64,000 bases of DNA from Roseovarius spongiae (GCF_003651245.1 NZ_RAPE01000002.1:248001-312000), one strand, 5' to 3'; numbered from the stretch's first letter, positions 54,450-63,642 are shown. Notes: generated by a model not told the origin, from the sequence alone. Numbers and translations: made by a program.

Positions 54450-57437
54450 CTAGCCTTTGGGAATGCGCAGCGTGACGTTCCGCCCGCGCTTGATGTAGCG
54501 CAATTCACTATCCCCGATGGCGGCGACCTTGCCCCCGTCAAGCGCGTCGCCGACCTTCACCTTCTTGTAGCGTCCGTTGGGCAGGCGCACCAAAGCGCGG
54601 CGGCTCTTGGAAGAGCCGTAAACGCCGATCAGGTTGACGTCGCGCAGCTTGATCGCGTTCCGGGTGGTCGCCTCGCGCGCCACCGAGGTCGAGGAGGGGA
54701 TGGACGGTGCGAGCACCTGCGCAGCGGCCACCGGCTCTGCGGCCATGCTGTCCTGCGTGCGCTTGACGATGGCGGCGAAATTCGTGGGACGCTGGTTCGG
54801 GGTGAGGGACGCGCTGACCGCCTGCGGCGTCGCGTCCTCGAAGAGGGCAGGGTCGGGCTGATCCAGTTGCCCGGTCTGCTGGGTCGCCAGCGCCACGGCG
54901 TCCTCGAGCGCCTCCGGGTCGATTTCGGCGGCCTGCTCTTGTGCCTCCGCGCCGGAGGCGTCCGCCGGGCGCGCGCGGGGGCGGATGCCGGGCTGCTGCA
55001 GGGGCGCCGCGGCGACGGCGGTTTCTTCGTCGGTCACGCTGGTTCCGCCGGCGGTTTCCGGGTCGAGCGCCGCATCGTCGCCTGTTTCCGTCTCGGTCGT
55101 CTGCGGAGCGAGGTCTGCCGGGCGCGGGCGCGGGCGAATATCCGCGAGCGGGGAGGCGGGGTCGCCCATTACCGCGACGTCGGTGTCGGCGTCGGCGTCG
55201 GCCGCGGGCTCCGCCGCGGAGGTCTCGACCGCGGATTCCTCCGCAGGAGGCGGCGTTTCGGCGCTCGGCTCTGCGGAGGCCGGGTCATCCACGCGCTGCA
55301 TGTCGGCAGGCGGCGCAAGGCTGGGCGGCGCGGCGTAAACCATGACGCCCGAGGGGGTTTCGGCCCCTTCGGGTGTTGCGCGGACAAGGCCGTTCTCGTC
55401 GAAATCGTAGGTCACCCCGGCGGGGGGCGACTCTCCCGGCTCGGGAAGCGGCGTTTCGGTGGGAGCGGGGCGGGCGGCCGGCAGGGTGTCGGGGGTTCCG
55501 ATCTCCACATCGGGGTCGAGCGAGACGTCGAACAGCCGGTCCGCGTCGTCTGCGGACCGGGGCGGGGCGGGGGCGTCCGGGGCCATCTGCCAGATACCGG
55601 TCGCCGCGTAGCGCGTGAGCGCGACATCTGGCGTCAGCTCCTCGGCCTTGGGCGGCGGAGGGTTGGTCGCGTCGTCGGCCCGGTCCGTCGCGTCCGCGCC
55701 GTCCATCGGCGCGGCCGGTTCCGGCTGCGGGTCCGGCGCGGCGATCTCGGCGTCGTCCACCGCCTCGGGCTCGGGCGTGGCCGGCGCCGCCGCCTGCTCT
55801 TTGATGGCGGGGGGCACCTCGGCGACCTCGACGTCATTCACGCCGCGCCAGAGCCGCGCCAGCCCGTCATCGAGGAAGATCGACGCCCAGGCGGCCACGC
55901 CGACGAGGAACAGCAGCAGCACGGCGGTGAGGATCAGTCCGAGGAAACGCGGCTTGCCGCCTACTTCCTGGTGGCGCGCGCCGAATATCGTCATGCGCTG
56001 TTTTTCGTCCTCGAACGAGGTTTTCGCGGGCCTGTCCGTCTTGCGCCGCGCGTCGGCGCCGCGGCGCGGGGGCGGCGTGTCCGTGCCGTCGTGGCGCGGC
56101 TTGCGCCCGCTGAAGAAGGTCGCGCGGGGCTTCTCGGGCTCGATCTTCTCTGCTTCGGCCTCGGCCTGCGCCGCGGCGTCGGCGTCAAGCCGCAGTTCAG
56201 GGTCAGGGCGCAGGCTTGCGGCGGCGGCGGCCATCTGCGCGGAATCAAGCGGGATCTCCGCCCCCGGCGAGGGCAGCGTCGCCGCGGAGCGCAGGGGCGG
56301 GTCGTCCTTCGCCGCACCGGGGCGCAGGCCGTCGTCACGCGCCGGTGACTTCAGCCCTGACAGGCGCGAGGGCGCGCTGAGCTTGGGCGTGGCGCCCGGC
56401 ACGTCGTCGCGGCTGGCGCGGATGCTGGTGAACGGTTGCGGCGCGTCCGGCTTGCCGGGTTTGGGTGAGGGTGTTGGCGGCGGGGCAGTCTTGGCCGGGG
56501 CAGCGAGGGGTTCGTCCGCTACGTTCGGCGCGTCGTTTGGTTCGTCCTTTTCCGGCACGTCCGCGGAGGGCGCGTCGTCGGGTTTGGCCACGCCTTCCGG
56601 CGGGGCGGAGCGCGGCTTGGCCGGTTCGTCCGTAACGTTAGGCGCGTCGACCGGTTCGTCCTTTTCCGGCACGTCCGGGGTTTCGGACGCTTCGGTGGAT
56701 TCTTCGCGGGCCTGCACCGGTTCGCCGATCGCGTCGTCGGCGCCCGCGTCCTCGGGCGGCGCGGCGCGGTCCGGTTCTTCCGGCGGGGCGGGGGGCGCCG
56801 TTTTCCCGGGCGCCGCTTCGGGCGGTTCCGCCGCGTCCGGGACCGCCTCTGGCGGGACGACCGGCGCGGCGCTGTCCTTGTCCTGCGCGGGCTTGCTGAC
56901 GCCGATGACGCGGATCGGGGCGCTGTCGCGCTCGACCTCGGCGCCCTCGGGAAGCTGCGCGCGCGCGCAGTCGGTCACGCCGAAGAAGGGCTCGCCGGCA
57001 AAGGCGCCCTTTTCGGGGGTGGCGACGAAACTGACCGGGGCGAAGGCGTGATCGAGGGCGAAGGCCTCGGCCTCGGCCAGAGTCTCATGCGCGACCGCCG
57101 CGATGTGCAGGGTATCGCCGTCGCGCGCCCAGTCGAAGGCAAGCTCGTCCACCGCGTAGGGCGTGGCCCCGTCGAGCGCCTCGCGCACGGTGTCGCGCTC
57201 GGCCTCCGTGGCGCCTGCCGGGACGCTGAGATATTTGATCTGGTCGTTGGGGATCACCAGCTTCGTGCGCAACCCTGAAGGGTCGAGCGCGGTGGCCGTG
57301 TCATGCAGGGCGGCGAGCGCCGCGTTCAGATCGTCGGTGTCGAGCGAAACCTCGTCCACCAGCACCCAGCCGGGAAAGCGCCGGTGCAGCAGGCTGATGC
57401 CGTCGAACGAGAGCGAAAGGGCGAAGTTCGGTTTCAT
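54450..57437 (-). CDS. Large Ala/Pro-rich membrane protein with GspL-like N-terminus and PilP-like C-terminus
   Basis: 995-residue protein from ATG 57437 (MKPNFALSLSFDGISLLHRR). The first 180 residues look like the actin-like cytoplasmic part of GspL/PilM-type proteins. A long low-complexity segment rich in Ala, Pro, Glu and Asp follows, then one membrane helix near residue 500 (LTAVLLLFLVGVAAWASIFL) and a second low-complexity periplasmic stretch. The last 70 residues (DVNLIGVYGSSKSRRALVRL, then YKKVKVGDALDGGKVAAIGD) resemble PilP/GspC-type domains. Together this suggests an envelope-spanning scaffold, but no other secretion or pilus genes are nearby. Repeated near-identical segments occur in the first low-complexity region. 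Confidence 0.8.
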   Translation of the reverse strand: MKPNFALSLSFDGISLLHRRFPGWVLVDEVSLDTDDLNAALAALHDTATALDPSGLRTKLVIPNDQIKYLSVPAGATEAERDTVREALDGATPYAVDELAFDWARDGDTLHIAAVAHETLAEAEAFALDHAFAPVSFVATPEKGAFAGEPFFGVTDCARAQLPEGAEVERDSAPIRVIGVSKPAQDKDSAAPVVPPEAVPDAAEPPEAAPGKTAPPAPPEEPDRAAPPEDAGADDAIGEPVQAREESTEASETPDVPEKDEPVDAPNVTDEPAKPRSAPPEGVAKPDDAPSADVPEKDEPNDAPNVADEPLAAPAKTAPPPTPSPKPGKPDAPQPFTSIRASRDDVPGATPKLSAPSRLSGLKSPARDDGLRPGAAKDDPPLRSAATLPSPGAEIPLDSAQMAAAAASLRPDPELRLDADAAAQAEAEAEKIEPEKPRATFFSGRKPRHDGTDTPPPRRGADARRKTDRPAKTSFEDEKQRMTIFGARHQEVGGKPRFLGLILTAVLLLFLVGVAAWASIFLDDGLARLWRGVNDVEVAEVPPAIKEQAAAPATPEPEAVDDAEIAAPDPQPEPAAPMDGADATDRADDATNPPPPKAEELTPDVALTRYAATGIWQMAPDAPAPPRSADDADRLFDVSLDPDVEIGTPDTLPAARPAPTETPLPEPGESPPAGVTYDFDENGLVRATPEGAETPSGVMVYAAPPSLAPPADMQRVDDPASAEPSAETPPPAEESAVETSAAEPAADADADTDVAVMGDPASPLADIRPRPRPADLAPQTTETETGDDAALDPETAGGTSVTDEETAVAAAPLQQPGIRPRARPADASGAEAQEQAAEIDPEALEDAVALATQQTGQLDQPDPALFEDATPQAVSASLTPNQRPTNFAAIVKRTQDSMAAEPVAAAQVLAPSIPSSTSVAREATTRNAIKLRDVNLIGVYGSSKSRRALVRLPNGRYKKVKVGDALDGGKVAAIGDSELRYIKRGRNVTLRIPKG

Positions 57438-57589
57438 GAAAGGCGTTCTAGCACCGCTCGCACAGGTGGGGGAGTCCCCGGTCATAGCCGGTTGATCTTA
57501 TAGCAGCTTCCTGCCGAGGGGAAGCCGGGGCGAAGCCGCCGGGGGCGCGCGGCGCCTCCGGCGTATCTTCATGCGGGAATGTCCGGCGG

Positions 57590-58879
57590 TCAGCCCGCCT
57601 TGTTCAGCGCCTGGTCGAGATCGGCGATGATGTCGTCGGCGTTCTCGGTCCCGATCGAGATGCGCACCACGTCCGGACCGGCGTCGGCAGCCTTCAGCTG
57701 TTCGGCTGACAGTTGCCGGTGCGTGGTCGAGGCGGAGTGGATCACGAGGCTGCGGGTGTCGCCGAGATTCGCGACATGGCTGAACAGCTCGAGGCTGTCG
57801 ACGAACTTGACGCAGGCGTCATAGCCGCCCTTGAGCTGCACGGTGAAGAGCCCGCTCGCGCCCTTGGGGCAATACTTGGCCACCCGATCATAGTAGGGCG
57901 AGCTCTTGAGCCCGGCATAGGTCACCGCGCTGACCCTGTCGTGCTGCTCGAGCCACTCGGCGACGCGCTTGGCGTTCTCGACATGGCGCTCCATGCGCAG
58001 GCTGAGCGTCTCGATCCCCATCAATGTGTAATGCGCCGCCTGCGGGTTAAGCGTCATGCCCAGATCGCGCAGCCCGATGGCGATGCCGTGGAAGGTGAAG
58101 GCGAGCGGGCCGAAGGTCTCGTGGAACTTGAGCCCGTGATAGGCCTCCTCGGGCTGGCTGAGCGAGGGGAACTTGTCCGAGGCGGACCAGTCGAACTTGC
58201 CCGAATCGACCACGCAGCCGCCGGTGACGGTGCCGTTGCCGGTGAGATACTTGGTCATCGAGTGCACCACCAGCGTCGCGCCATGTTCGATCGGGCGGCA
58301 GAGATAGGGACTGGCGGTCGTGTTGTCGACGATGAGCGGGATGCCCGCATCGTCGGCGATGTCGGCCAACGCGCGCAGATCGGCGATATGCCCGCCCGGG
58401 TTGGCGATCGATTCGCAGAAGATCGCGCGGGTCTTGTCGTCGACGGCGGCCGCGACCGCGTCCGTATCGTCGACATCGACGAAATGCGCCTCCCAGCCAA
58501 AGCGCTTGATGGTCTGGCTGAACTGCGTGACCGACCCGCCATAGAGCCGGGTCGAGACCACGACGTTGCACCCGGGCTGCATCAGCGGAAAGAGCGCCAT
58601 GATCTGCGCCGCGTGCCCCGAGGCGCAGCAGACCGCGCCGGCCCCGCCTTCGAGCGTCGCGACGCGTTCCTGGAGGACGGCCACCGTCGGATTGGTGAGG
58701 CGCGAATAGATATAGCCCACTTCCTGCAGGTTGAAGAGCGCCGCGGCGTGCTCGGCGTCGCGAAAGACATAGGCGGTGGTCTGGTAAATCGGCGTCTGGC
58801 GCGCGCCGGTCGCCGGGTCGGGCCGTGCGCCCGCGTGGATTTGCAGTGTCTCGAAACCGTATTTCGGCGCATCGGTCAT
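57590..58879 (-). CDS. metY: O-acetylhomoserine sulfhydrylase (O-acetylhomoserine aminocarboxypropyltransferase)
   Basis: PLP enzyme that makes homocysteine from O-acetylhomoserine and sulfide, or methionine from methanethiol. The product is 429 residues from ATG 58879, preceded by AGGAG. The PLP lysine lies in HSMTKYLTGNGT near residue 209 and other marks are GYIYSRLTNPT and ASGHAAQI. Length and KYLTGN context fit MetY rather than MetB/MetC. Methanethiol use would link it to DMSP demethylation, which is inference. Confidence 0.93.
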   Translation of the reverse strand: MTDAPKYGFETLQIHAGARPDPATGARQTPIYQTTAYVFRDAEHAAALFNLQEVGYIYSRLTNPTVAVLQERVATLEGGAGAVCCASGHAAQIMALFPLMQPGCNVVVSTRLYGGSVTQFSQTIKRFGWEAHFVDVDDTDAVAAAVDDKTRAIFCESIANPGGHIADLRALADIADDAGIPLIVDNTTASPYLCRPIEHGATLVVHSMTKYLTGNGTVTGGCVVDSGKFDWSASDKFPSLSQPEEAYHGLKFHETFGPLAFTFHGIAIGLRDLGMTLNPQAAHYTLMGIETLSLRMERHVENAKRVAEWLEQHDRVSAVTYAGLKSSPYYDRVAKYCPKGASGLFTVQLKGGYDACVKFVDSLELFSHVANLGDTRSLVIHSASTTHRQLSAEQLKAADAGPDVVRISIGTENADDIIADLDQALNKAG

Positions 58880-59072
58880 GGTATTTCTCCTGTCGAATGT
58901 GTTGCGCAAAGGTGTAGGGCATCGCGCGGACGGCTACAACTGCACAGGAGGGAACGAATGTTTCGCGAGGCCAGCGTGGTGTGGAAGAAAATTCCGCAAA
59001 TCTTCCGCGCCCGGCGCCGCCGTTCCGCGCCGTTTCAGGATCGGCGGGGCGGCGGCGCGATTTTCGTGCAGA

Positions 59073-60077
59073 TCATCGCATCCAGAAGCCGTTGCGCTTG
59101 ATCTTGTTGCGGATGGCCTGCTCCTTGCGCGGCAGGTTGTCCTGGTCGAAGAGCGCGCGCACCTTCATGCCGCGGCCCTGGTAGATCATCCGCTTGATCG
59201 GGTCGTGCTCCTTCAGCGCCTTCTTGATCCGGTTGGGCGCGGCGACCTCGTGCAGCACCTCGATCACGCGGTCGCTTTCGCGCGCGTAGAGCAGCGGAAG
59301 CAGGCGGTAATGGCAGGTCACGTCGCCGTCGAGATACCCCGGCGCCAGCGCATCGCGCCCGCCGCCGAAGGAGTGGATCACTAGCGGCAACGCCACCTGG
59401 TCGAGCCAAGGGTCGAGCGACTGGCAGATCAGTTCGGGCGGGGGGTCGTCGCGGATGGAAAGCGCGTATTCCTCGAACCGCGCACCGAACGCGGCGGGGC
59501 AGCGGTAGTAGAAGAAGCCCGCGTTGAAATAGAGGTAGCGTTTCCAGAACTCGTCGGGTTGAGACAGGTCGAGCGAGCTTTCGAATTCGAGGCCGAACCT
59601 GTCGTAGAGCGATTTCCAGGTCGCGGTATAGCCGGGGCCGTAGAGCTCGGGTTTCGGCCACGTCCCCTCGCGGCGCAGCGAGGCCGAAGGGCGATCGAAA
59701 TCGAATGGCACGGCGGCGAGGTCGCCGGTGACCAGCGTGTCGGTATCAAAGAACACGAAAGGCTCGCCTTCGGGGAGGATGCGCAGCGCCTCGATCTTGT
59801 TGCCGTAGGGGTAGGCCTGGCCGAAATGACGGCTCTCGAAGGGCACGATCTCGGCGCCCATCTCCTCGAGCAGGTCTTCGGTTTGCGCGCCGCGAATGCG
59901 CGGGTCGCCGTTCCAGAGCGGGCCGGGCTGGGGTTCGGCGACGATCACGCGGCCCTCGAAATCGGGCGAACAGGCGCGCAGCGAGGCGCAGAACAGGATC
60001 GCCTCGTATTGCAGGCGCCCGCCCTGGCCTATGATGAGGATGTTGAAGGGCTGTCTTTCACCTGCCTGCGCCGCCAT
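59073..60077 (-). CDS. Putative glycosyltransferase-like protein
   Basis: 334-residue soluble protein. A nucleotide-sugar type core is suggested by FNILIIGQGGRLQYEAILFCASLRA near the start and the DxD motif in EPFVFFDTDTLVTGDL near residue 113. No membrane segment is present. I recognise similar hypothetical proteins in Rhodobacterales but no assigned function. The C-terminal part is basic (IKKALKEHDPIKRM). The acceptor is unknown. Confidence 0.65.
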   Translation of the reverse strand: MAAQAGERQPFNILIIGQGGRLQYEAILFCASLRACSPDFEGRVIVAEPQPGPLWNGDPRIRGAQTEDLLEEMGAEIVPFESRHFGQAYPYGNKIEALRILPEGEPFVFFDTDTLVTGDLAAVPFDFDRPSASLRREGTWPKPELYGPGYTATWKSLYDRFGLEFESSLDLSQPDEFWKRYLYFNAGFFYYRCPAAFGARFEEYALSIRDDPPPELICQSLDPWLDQVALPLVIHSFGGGRDALAPGYLDGDVTCHYRLLPLLYARESDRVIEVLHEVAAPNRIKKALKEHDPIKRMIYQGRGMKVRALFDQDNLPRKEQAIRNKIKRNGFWMR

Positions 60078-60149
60078 GTCGGGCCTGTCCTGCTCGTGCC
60101 TCGGGCGCAGTATAGGCGGGATGCGGGCGTGGTGACAGGGGGGATGTGG

Positions 60150-60189
60150 GTTAACTCGTTCTCAGCATTTCGCGTTGCGAAACGCCTGT
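60150..60189 (+). repeat. Short direct repeat, copy 1, near tRNA-Tyr
   Basis: Contains TTCTCAGCATTTCGCGTTGC then GAAACGCCTG. The part TTTCGC-GTT-GCGAAA folds as a 6-bp hairpin. Two more copies follow within 200 bp. Confidence 0.7.
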
Positions 60190-60239
60190 GGCTGGGCGGG
60201 AAATTGGCGTAGTGTGGGTGCCGCTTTGCGGGGCAAAAC

Positions 60240-60280
60240 GTTTAACCTGTTCTCGGCATTTCGCGTTGCGAAACGCCTGC
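60240..60280 (+). repeat. Short direct repeat, copy 2, near tRNA-Tyr
   Basis: GTTTAACCTGTTCTCGGCAT then TTCGCGTTGCGAAACGCCTG; near-identical to copy 1 over about 30 bp, with the same hairpin. Confidence 0.7.
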
Positions 60281-60315
60281 CACCGGTCGGACGTGTATGG
60301 TTTCGGGCGTCGGTG

Positions 60316-60342
60316 GCGTTTTGCTTTGCGAAACGCCTTTGG
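60316..60342 (+). repeat. Short direct repeat, copy 3, adjoining tRNA-Tyr
   Basis: GGCGTTTTGCTTTGCGAAAC then GCCTTTG. A partial copy ending at the 3' end (CCA) of the minus-strand tRNA-Tyr. As the tRNA is read leftwards, these hairpins lie in its 3' trailer and may serve in termination or processing. Confidence 0.6.
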
Positions 60343-60423
60343 TGGGCGACCTAGGAATCGAACCTAGCGTGCGTCTCCGCGAGGGAGTTACAGTCCCCTG
60401 CCACACCTTGCGGCCTGTCGCCC
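60340..60423 (-). tRNA. tRNA-Tyr (GTA)
   Basis: 84-nt class II tRNA with encoded CCA at the 60340 end. The acceptor stem GGGCGAC pairs with GTCGCCC, the anticodon loop is CTGTAAC (anticodon GTA), and there is a long variable arm, as expected for bacterial tRNA-Tyr. The T loop is TTCGATT. Confidence 0.95.
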
Positions 60424-60559
60424 ACTGACGCCGGGGGAATGCCCCCGGACGTCGGGCGCTGATTACTAGCGCGCCCCGAACCCGTCAACCGGAAAATGCC
60501 TTGCGCAAGGGGCGTGCCGGACCATATGCCGGGTCAGGAACAAGGCGGCGAGGCGCGCG

Positions 60560-61339
60560 ATGAAGAAACCCCGCTGGGTGATCGACAAGGAACAGGCCAA
60601 GAAGGCCGCGGCGGCCGAGACCGTATGGCTTTTCGGCCTGCACGCCGTGCGCGACGCGCTGGCCAACCCCGCGCGCGAGAAGCTGCGGCTGATCGTGACG
60701 CTGAACGCGCAAGTCAAGCTCGAGGACGAGATCGCCGCCGCGGGCGTCACCCCCGAGATCGCCGATGCGCGCAGGTTTCCCGCGCCGATCGATCCGGGAT
60801 CGGTGCACCAGGGCGCTGCACTGGAGGTGAAGCCGCTTGACTGGGGCGAGATGGAGACGCTCTGCCTCGGCGACGGGACGCGACCGCCGCGCGTGGTCCT
60901 GCTCGACCGGGTAACGGATCCGCATAACGTGGGCGCAATCCTGCGCTCGGCCGAGGTGTTCGGCGCCTGCGCGGTCATCGCCCCGCGCCATCACAGCGCG
61001 CCCGAGACCGGGGCGCTCGCCAAGACGGCGAGCGGCGCGCTGGAACGCCAGCCCTATCTCAGGGTGCGCAACCTTGCGGACGCGATCACGCGGTTGCAGG
61101 GCATGGGCTATGTCGTGCTGGGCCTGGACGGGGAGGCGGAAACGACCATCCGGGCGGCGCTGGAGGGGCGGCGCGACCGCGCGGTTGCGCTGGTGCTCGG
61201 CGCCGAAGGCCCGGGGCTGCGCGCCAAAACGCGCGAGACCTGCGACATGCTCGTCAGGATCGGCTCTTCGGGCGCGTTCGGCTCGCTCAACGTGTCGAAC
61301 GCGGCGGCGGTCGCGCTATATGCCGCGCAGGTGGAATGA
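60560..61339 (+). CDS. rlmB: TrmH/SpoU family rRNA 2'-O-methyltransferase (RlmB-like)
   Basis: SPOUT methyltransferase of 259 residues; RlmB modifies G2251 of 23S rRNA. The N-terminal substrate-binding part reads TVWLFGLHAVRDALANPAREKLRL, and the knot motifs are DPHNVGAILRSAEVFGACAV near 117, LVLGAEGPGLRAKTRETCD near 212, and SLNVSNAAAVALYAA near the end. Target assignment is by family similarity. Confidence 0.92.
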   Translation: MKKPRWVIDKEQAKKAAAAETVWLFGLHAVRDALANPAREKLRLIVTLNAQVKLEDEIAAAGVTPEIADARRFPAPIDPGSVHQGAALEVKPLDWGEMETLCLGDGTRPPRVVLLDRVTDPHNVGAILRSAEVFGACAVIAPRHHSAPETGALAKTASGALERQPYLRVRNLADAITRLQGMGYVVLGLDGEAETTIRAALEGRRDRAVALVLGAEGPGLRAKTRETCDMLVRIGSSGAFGSLNVSNAAAVALYAAQVE

Positions 61340-61492
61340 ACGCGCCCGGCGAGTCGATGTTTCAGGATGCTCACGAAAAATCACAAGCGTATTACAGCGT
61401 CTTCCTAACCGGCGCGGCCTTCCTATCTCTGATGCAGAGGCGCCGGACCGGAACTTCGGCGTCTCACTTCACTGTCCCTCGTTCCGTGACTG

Positions 61493-61521
61493 GCGCCCAG
61501 GGTTTTCCCTGGGCGCTTTTT
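61493..61521 (+). terminator. Strong Rho-independent terminator
   Basis: GCGCCCAGGG, loop TTTT, CCCTGGGCGC, then TTTTT. A perfect 10-bp stem with T-run, 154 bp after the rlmB stop and 52 bp before the next gene. It ends either a long rlmB 3' UTR or a separate small RNA. Confidence 0.9.
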
Positions 61522-61572
61522 CTTTGCGCCGTCCGCGCTTGAAACCCGGATGGCGCGGTTTAGGGTAGGGCC

Positions 61573-62046
61573 ATGAGCGAAAGTTACACCGACGCCTTTC
61601 TGAAGGATATCCTGACCCGCACGAGGCGGATCGCCGTGGTGGGCGTGTCGATGAACCCCGTGCGCCCGAGCTATTACGTCGCGCGCTATCTCACGCTCAA
61701 GGGATTCGAGGTGACGCCGGTGAACCCCGGCCACGCCGGCGAGACGCTCTTCGGGCGGACGGTGGTCGCCGATCTCGCCGAGATCGCGGAGCCGGTGGAC
61801 ATGGTCGACATCTTCCGCCGCTCCGAGCACGTGCCGCCCATCGTCGACGCCGCGCTCGCCGCCTTTCCGGACTTGCGGACGATCTGGATGCAGATCGGGG
61901 TGGAGCATGAAGAGGCCGCGAAAACCGCGCAGGCCCGCGGCGTGGACGTGGTGATGAACCGCTGCCCCAAGATCGAGTATCAGCGCCTTTTCGGCGAACT
62001 GCGCATGGGCGGGTTCAATACCGGGGTGATCTCTTCCAGGCTGTGA
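61573..62046 (+). CDS. CoA-binding domain protein
   Basis: 157-residue single-domain Rossmann protein of the CoA_binding_2 family (YccU-like). It shows RRIAVVGVSMNPVRPSYYVARYL near residue 18, VTPVNPGHAGETLFGR near 49 and VVMNRCPKIEYQRLFGEL near 133. It probably binds CoA or NAD; the reaction, if any, is unknown. It starts after the strong terminator, so it has its own promoter. Confidence 0.88.
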   Translation: MSESYTDAFLKDILTRTRRIAVVGVSMNPVRPSYYVARYLTLKGFEVTPVNPGHAGETLFGRTVVADLAEIAEPVDMVDIFRRSEHVPPIVDAALAAFPDLRTIWMQIGVEHEEAAKTAQARGVDVVMNRCPKIEYQRLFGELRMGGFNTGVISSRL

Positions 62047-62154
62047 CGTGGCGCGGCCGGGACAAGTGCGGGAAAATCGGCGCCCGCATGCGCCTGCACT
62101 GTTGATCTTTGGTGGGTGGAAGGGTTAGGTCGCGCCGAAACCCGGGGGTATTCG

Positions 62155-63642
62155 ATGAGCGATCCGAACCAGGACGATGTGCGTCATCTCGAGACGCTCG
62201 ATCGCGATCTTGGCCGTTTTTCCAACCTTGAAATCGCCGCGAGCTATATTGCCCGGCCGATCGTGGGGCCGGGGCTGGCCTTCGTCTTCGTGCTGCTGGC
62301 CGGGCTGGCGGCGGCGCTGTTCTTCGGGCAGGCCAACAATACGCTGATCGTGGTCATGGCCGCCTGCCTCGGGGCCTACATGGCGCTCAACATCGGGGCC
62401 AACGACGTCGCCAACAACATGGGGCCGGCGGTGGGGGCGAACGCGCTGTCGATGGGCGGCGCCATCGCCATCGCCATCGTGTTCGAAAGCGCCGGCGCGC
62501 TGATCGCGGGGGGCGACGTGGTGTCTACCATCGCCAAGGGCATCATCGCGCCCGAGGCGATGACAAGCGCGGCGATGTTCACCTGGGCGATGATGGCCGC
62601 GCTGCTGGCGGCGGCGATATGGGTCAACCTCGCCACCTGGATCGGCGCGCCGGTGTCGACCACGCATTCGGTCGTGGGCGGCGTTATGGGCGCGGGCGTG
62701 GCCGCGGCGGGCTTTGCCGCCGTGGACTGGACCACCATGAGCGCCATCGCCGCAAGCTGGGTCATCTCGCCCGTGCTGGGCGGGGTCATCGCCGCCGCGT
62801 TCCTGGCGCTGATCAAGTCGCGCATCATCTACCGCGAGGACAAGATCGCGGCGGCGCGCGTCTGGGTGCCGGTGCTGGTGGGGCTGATGGCGGGGACGTT
62901 TGCGGCCTATCTCGCGCTCAAGGGGCTGCGCCAGCTGGTGCGCATCGAATTCGGCCACGCGCTGCTGATCGGCGCGGTGCTGGGCGTCGCGGTCTGGGCG
63001 GCGACCATCCCGGTGATCCGGCGGCAGTCGCAGGGCCTGGAGAACCGCAACAAGTCGCTGAAGATCCTCTTCGCCATTCCGCTTGTGGTCTCGGCCGCGC
63101 TGCTGAGCTTCGCCCACGGCGCGAATGACGTGGCCAACGCGGTCGGGCCGCTGGCGGCCATCGTGCAGGCGTCGCAATCGGGGGATTTCACGCAGGCGGT
63201 CAGCATCCCGCTCTGGGTGATGGTGATCGGCGCGCTGGGGATTTCCTTTGGCCTGTTCCTGTTCGGACCCAAGCTGATCCGCATGGTGGGCGGCCAGATC
63301 ACCAAGCTGAACCCGATGCGCGCCTATTGCGTCGCGCTCTCGGCGGCGCTCACCGTCATCGTGGCGAGCTGGCTGGGCCTGCCGGTGAGTTCGACCCATA
63401 TCGCGGTGGGCGGCGTGTTCGGCGTCGGCTTCTTCCGCGAATGGGACGCGGAGCGCCGTCTGCGCAAGGCCCGCCGCGCGATGCCCGATCGCCCGTCCTA
63501 TTCGCGCGAGGAGCGCCAGCGGCGCAAGCTGGTGCGCCGGTCCCATTTCATGACGATCATCGCCGCATGGATTATCACCGTGCCGGCGGCGGCGACCCTG
63601 TCGGGGGCGCTTTTCTGGGGGATCACCCGCCTCCTCGGGTGA
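62155..63642 (+). CDS. PiT family inorganic phosphate transporter
   Basis: 495-residue transporter with about ten to twelve helices. The duplicated signature is seen as NIGANDVANNMGPAVGANAL near residue 80 and AHGANDVANAVGPLAAI near 318. Paired PVSTTHS and PVSSTHIAVGG motifs also fit. The start at ATG 62155 is chosen over an upstream frame extension because MSDPNQDD gives the usual soluble N-terminus. Phosphate/cation symport is the likely role; no PhoU-like partner gene is visible. Confidence 0.93.
   Translation: MSDPNQDDVRHLETLDRDLGRFSNLEIAASYIARPIVGPGLAFVFVLLAGLAAALFFGQANNTLIVVMAACLGAYMALNIGANDVANNMGPAVGANALSMGGAIAIAIVFESAGALIAGGDVVSTIAKGIIAPEAMTSAAMFTWAMMAALLAAAIWVNLATWIGAPVSTTHSVVGGVMGAGVAAAGFAAVDWTTMSAIAASWVISPVLGGVIAAAFLALIKSRIIYREDKIAAARVWVPVLVGLMAGTFAAYLALKGLRQLVRIEFGHALLIGAVLGVAVWAATIPVIRRQSQGLENRNKSLKILFAIPLVVSAALLSFAHGANDVANAVGPLAAIVQASQSGDFTQAVSIPLWVMVIGALGISFGLFLFGPKLIRMVGGQITKLNPMRAYCVALSAALTVIVASWLGLPVSSTHIAVGGVFGVGFFREWDAERRLRKARRAMPDRPSYSREERQRRKLVRRSHFMTIIAAWIITVPAAATLSGALFWGITRLLG

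Noticed and set aside
54021..56348. 775-codon plus-strand frame rich in Gly, Arg and Val
   Set aside because: Opposite the low-complexity protein and the antiporter; composition is that of a shadow frame.
58880..59072. SAM-II or SAM/SAH riboswitch ahead of metY
   Set aside because: The minus-strand leader lacks the conserved SAM-II core strings and an evident pseudoknot; only a good ribosome site is seen.
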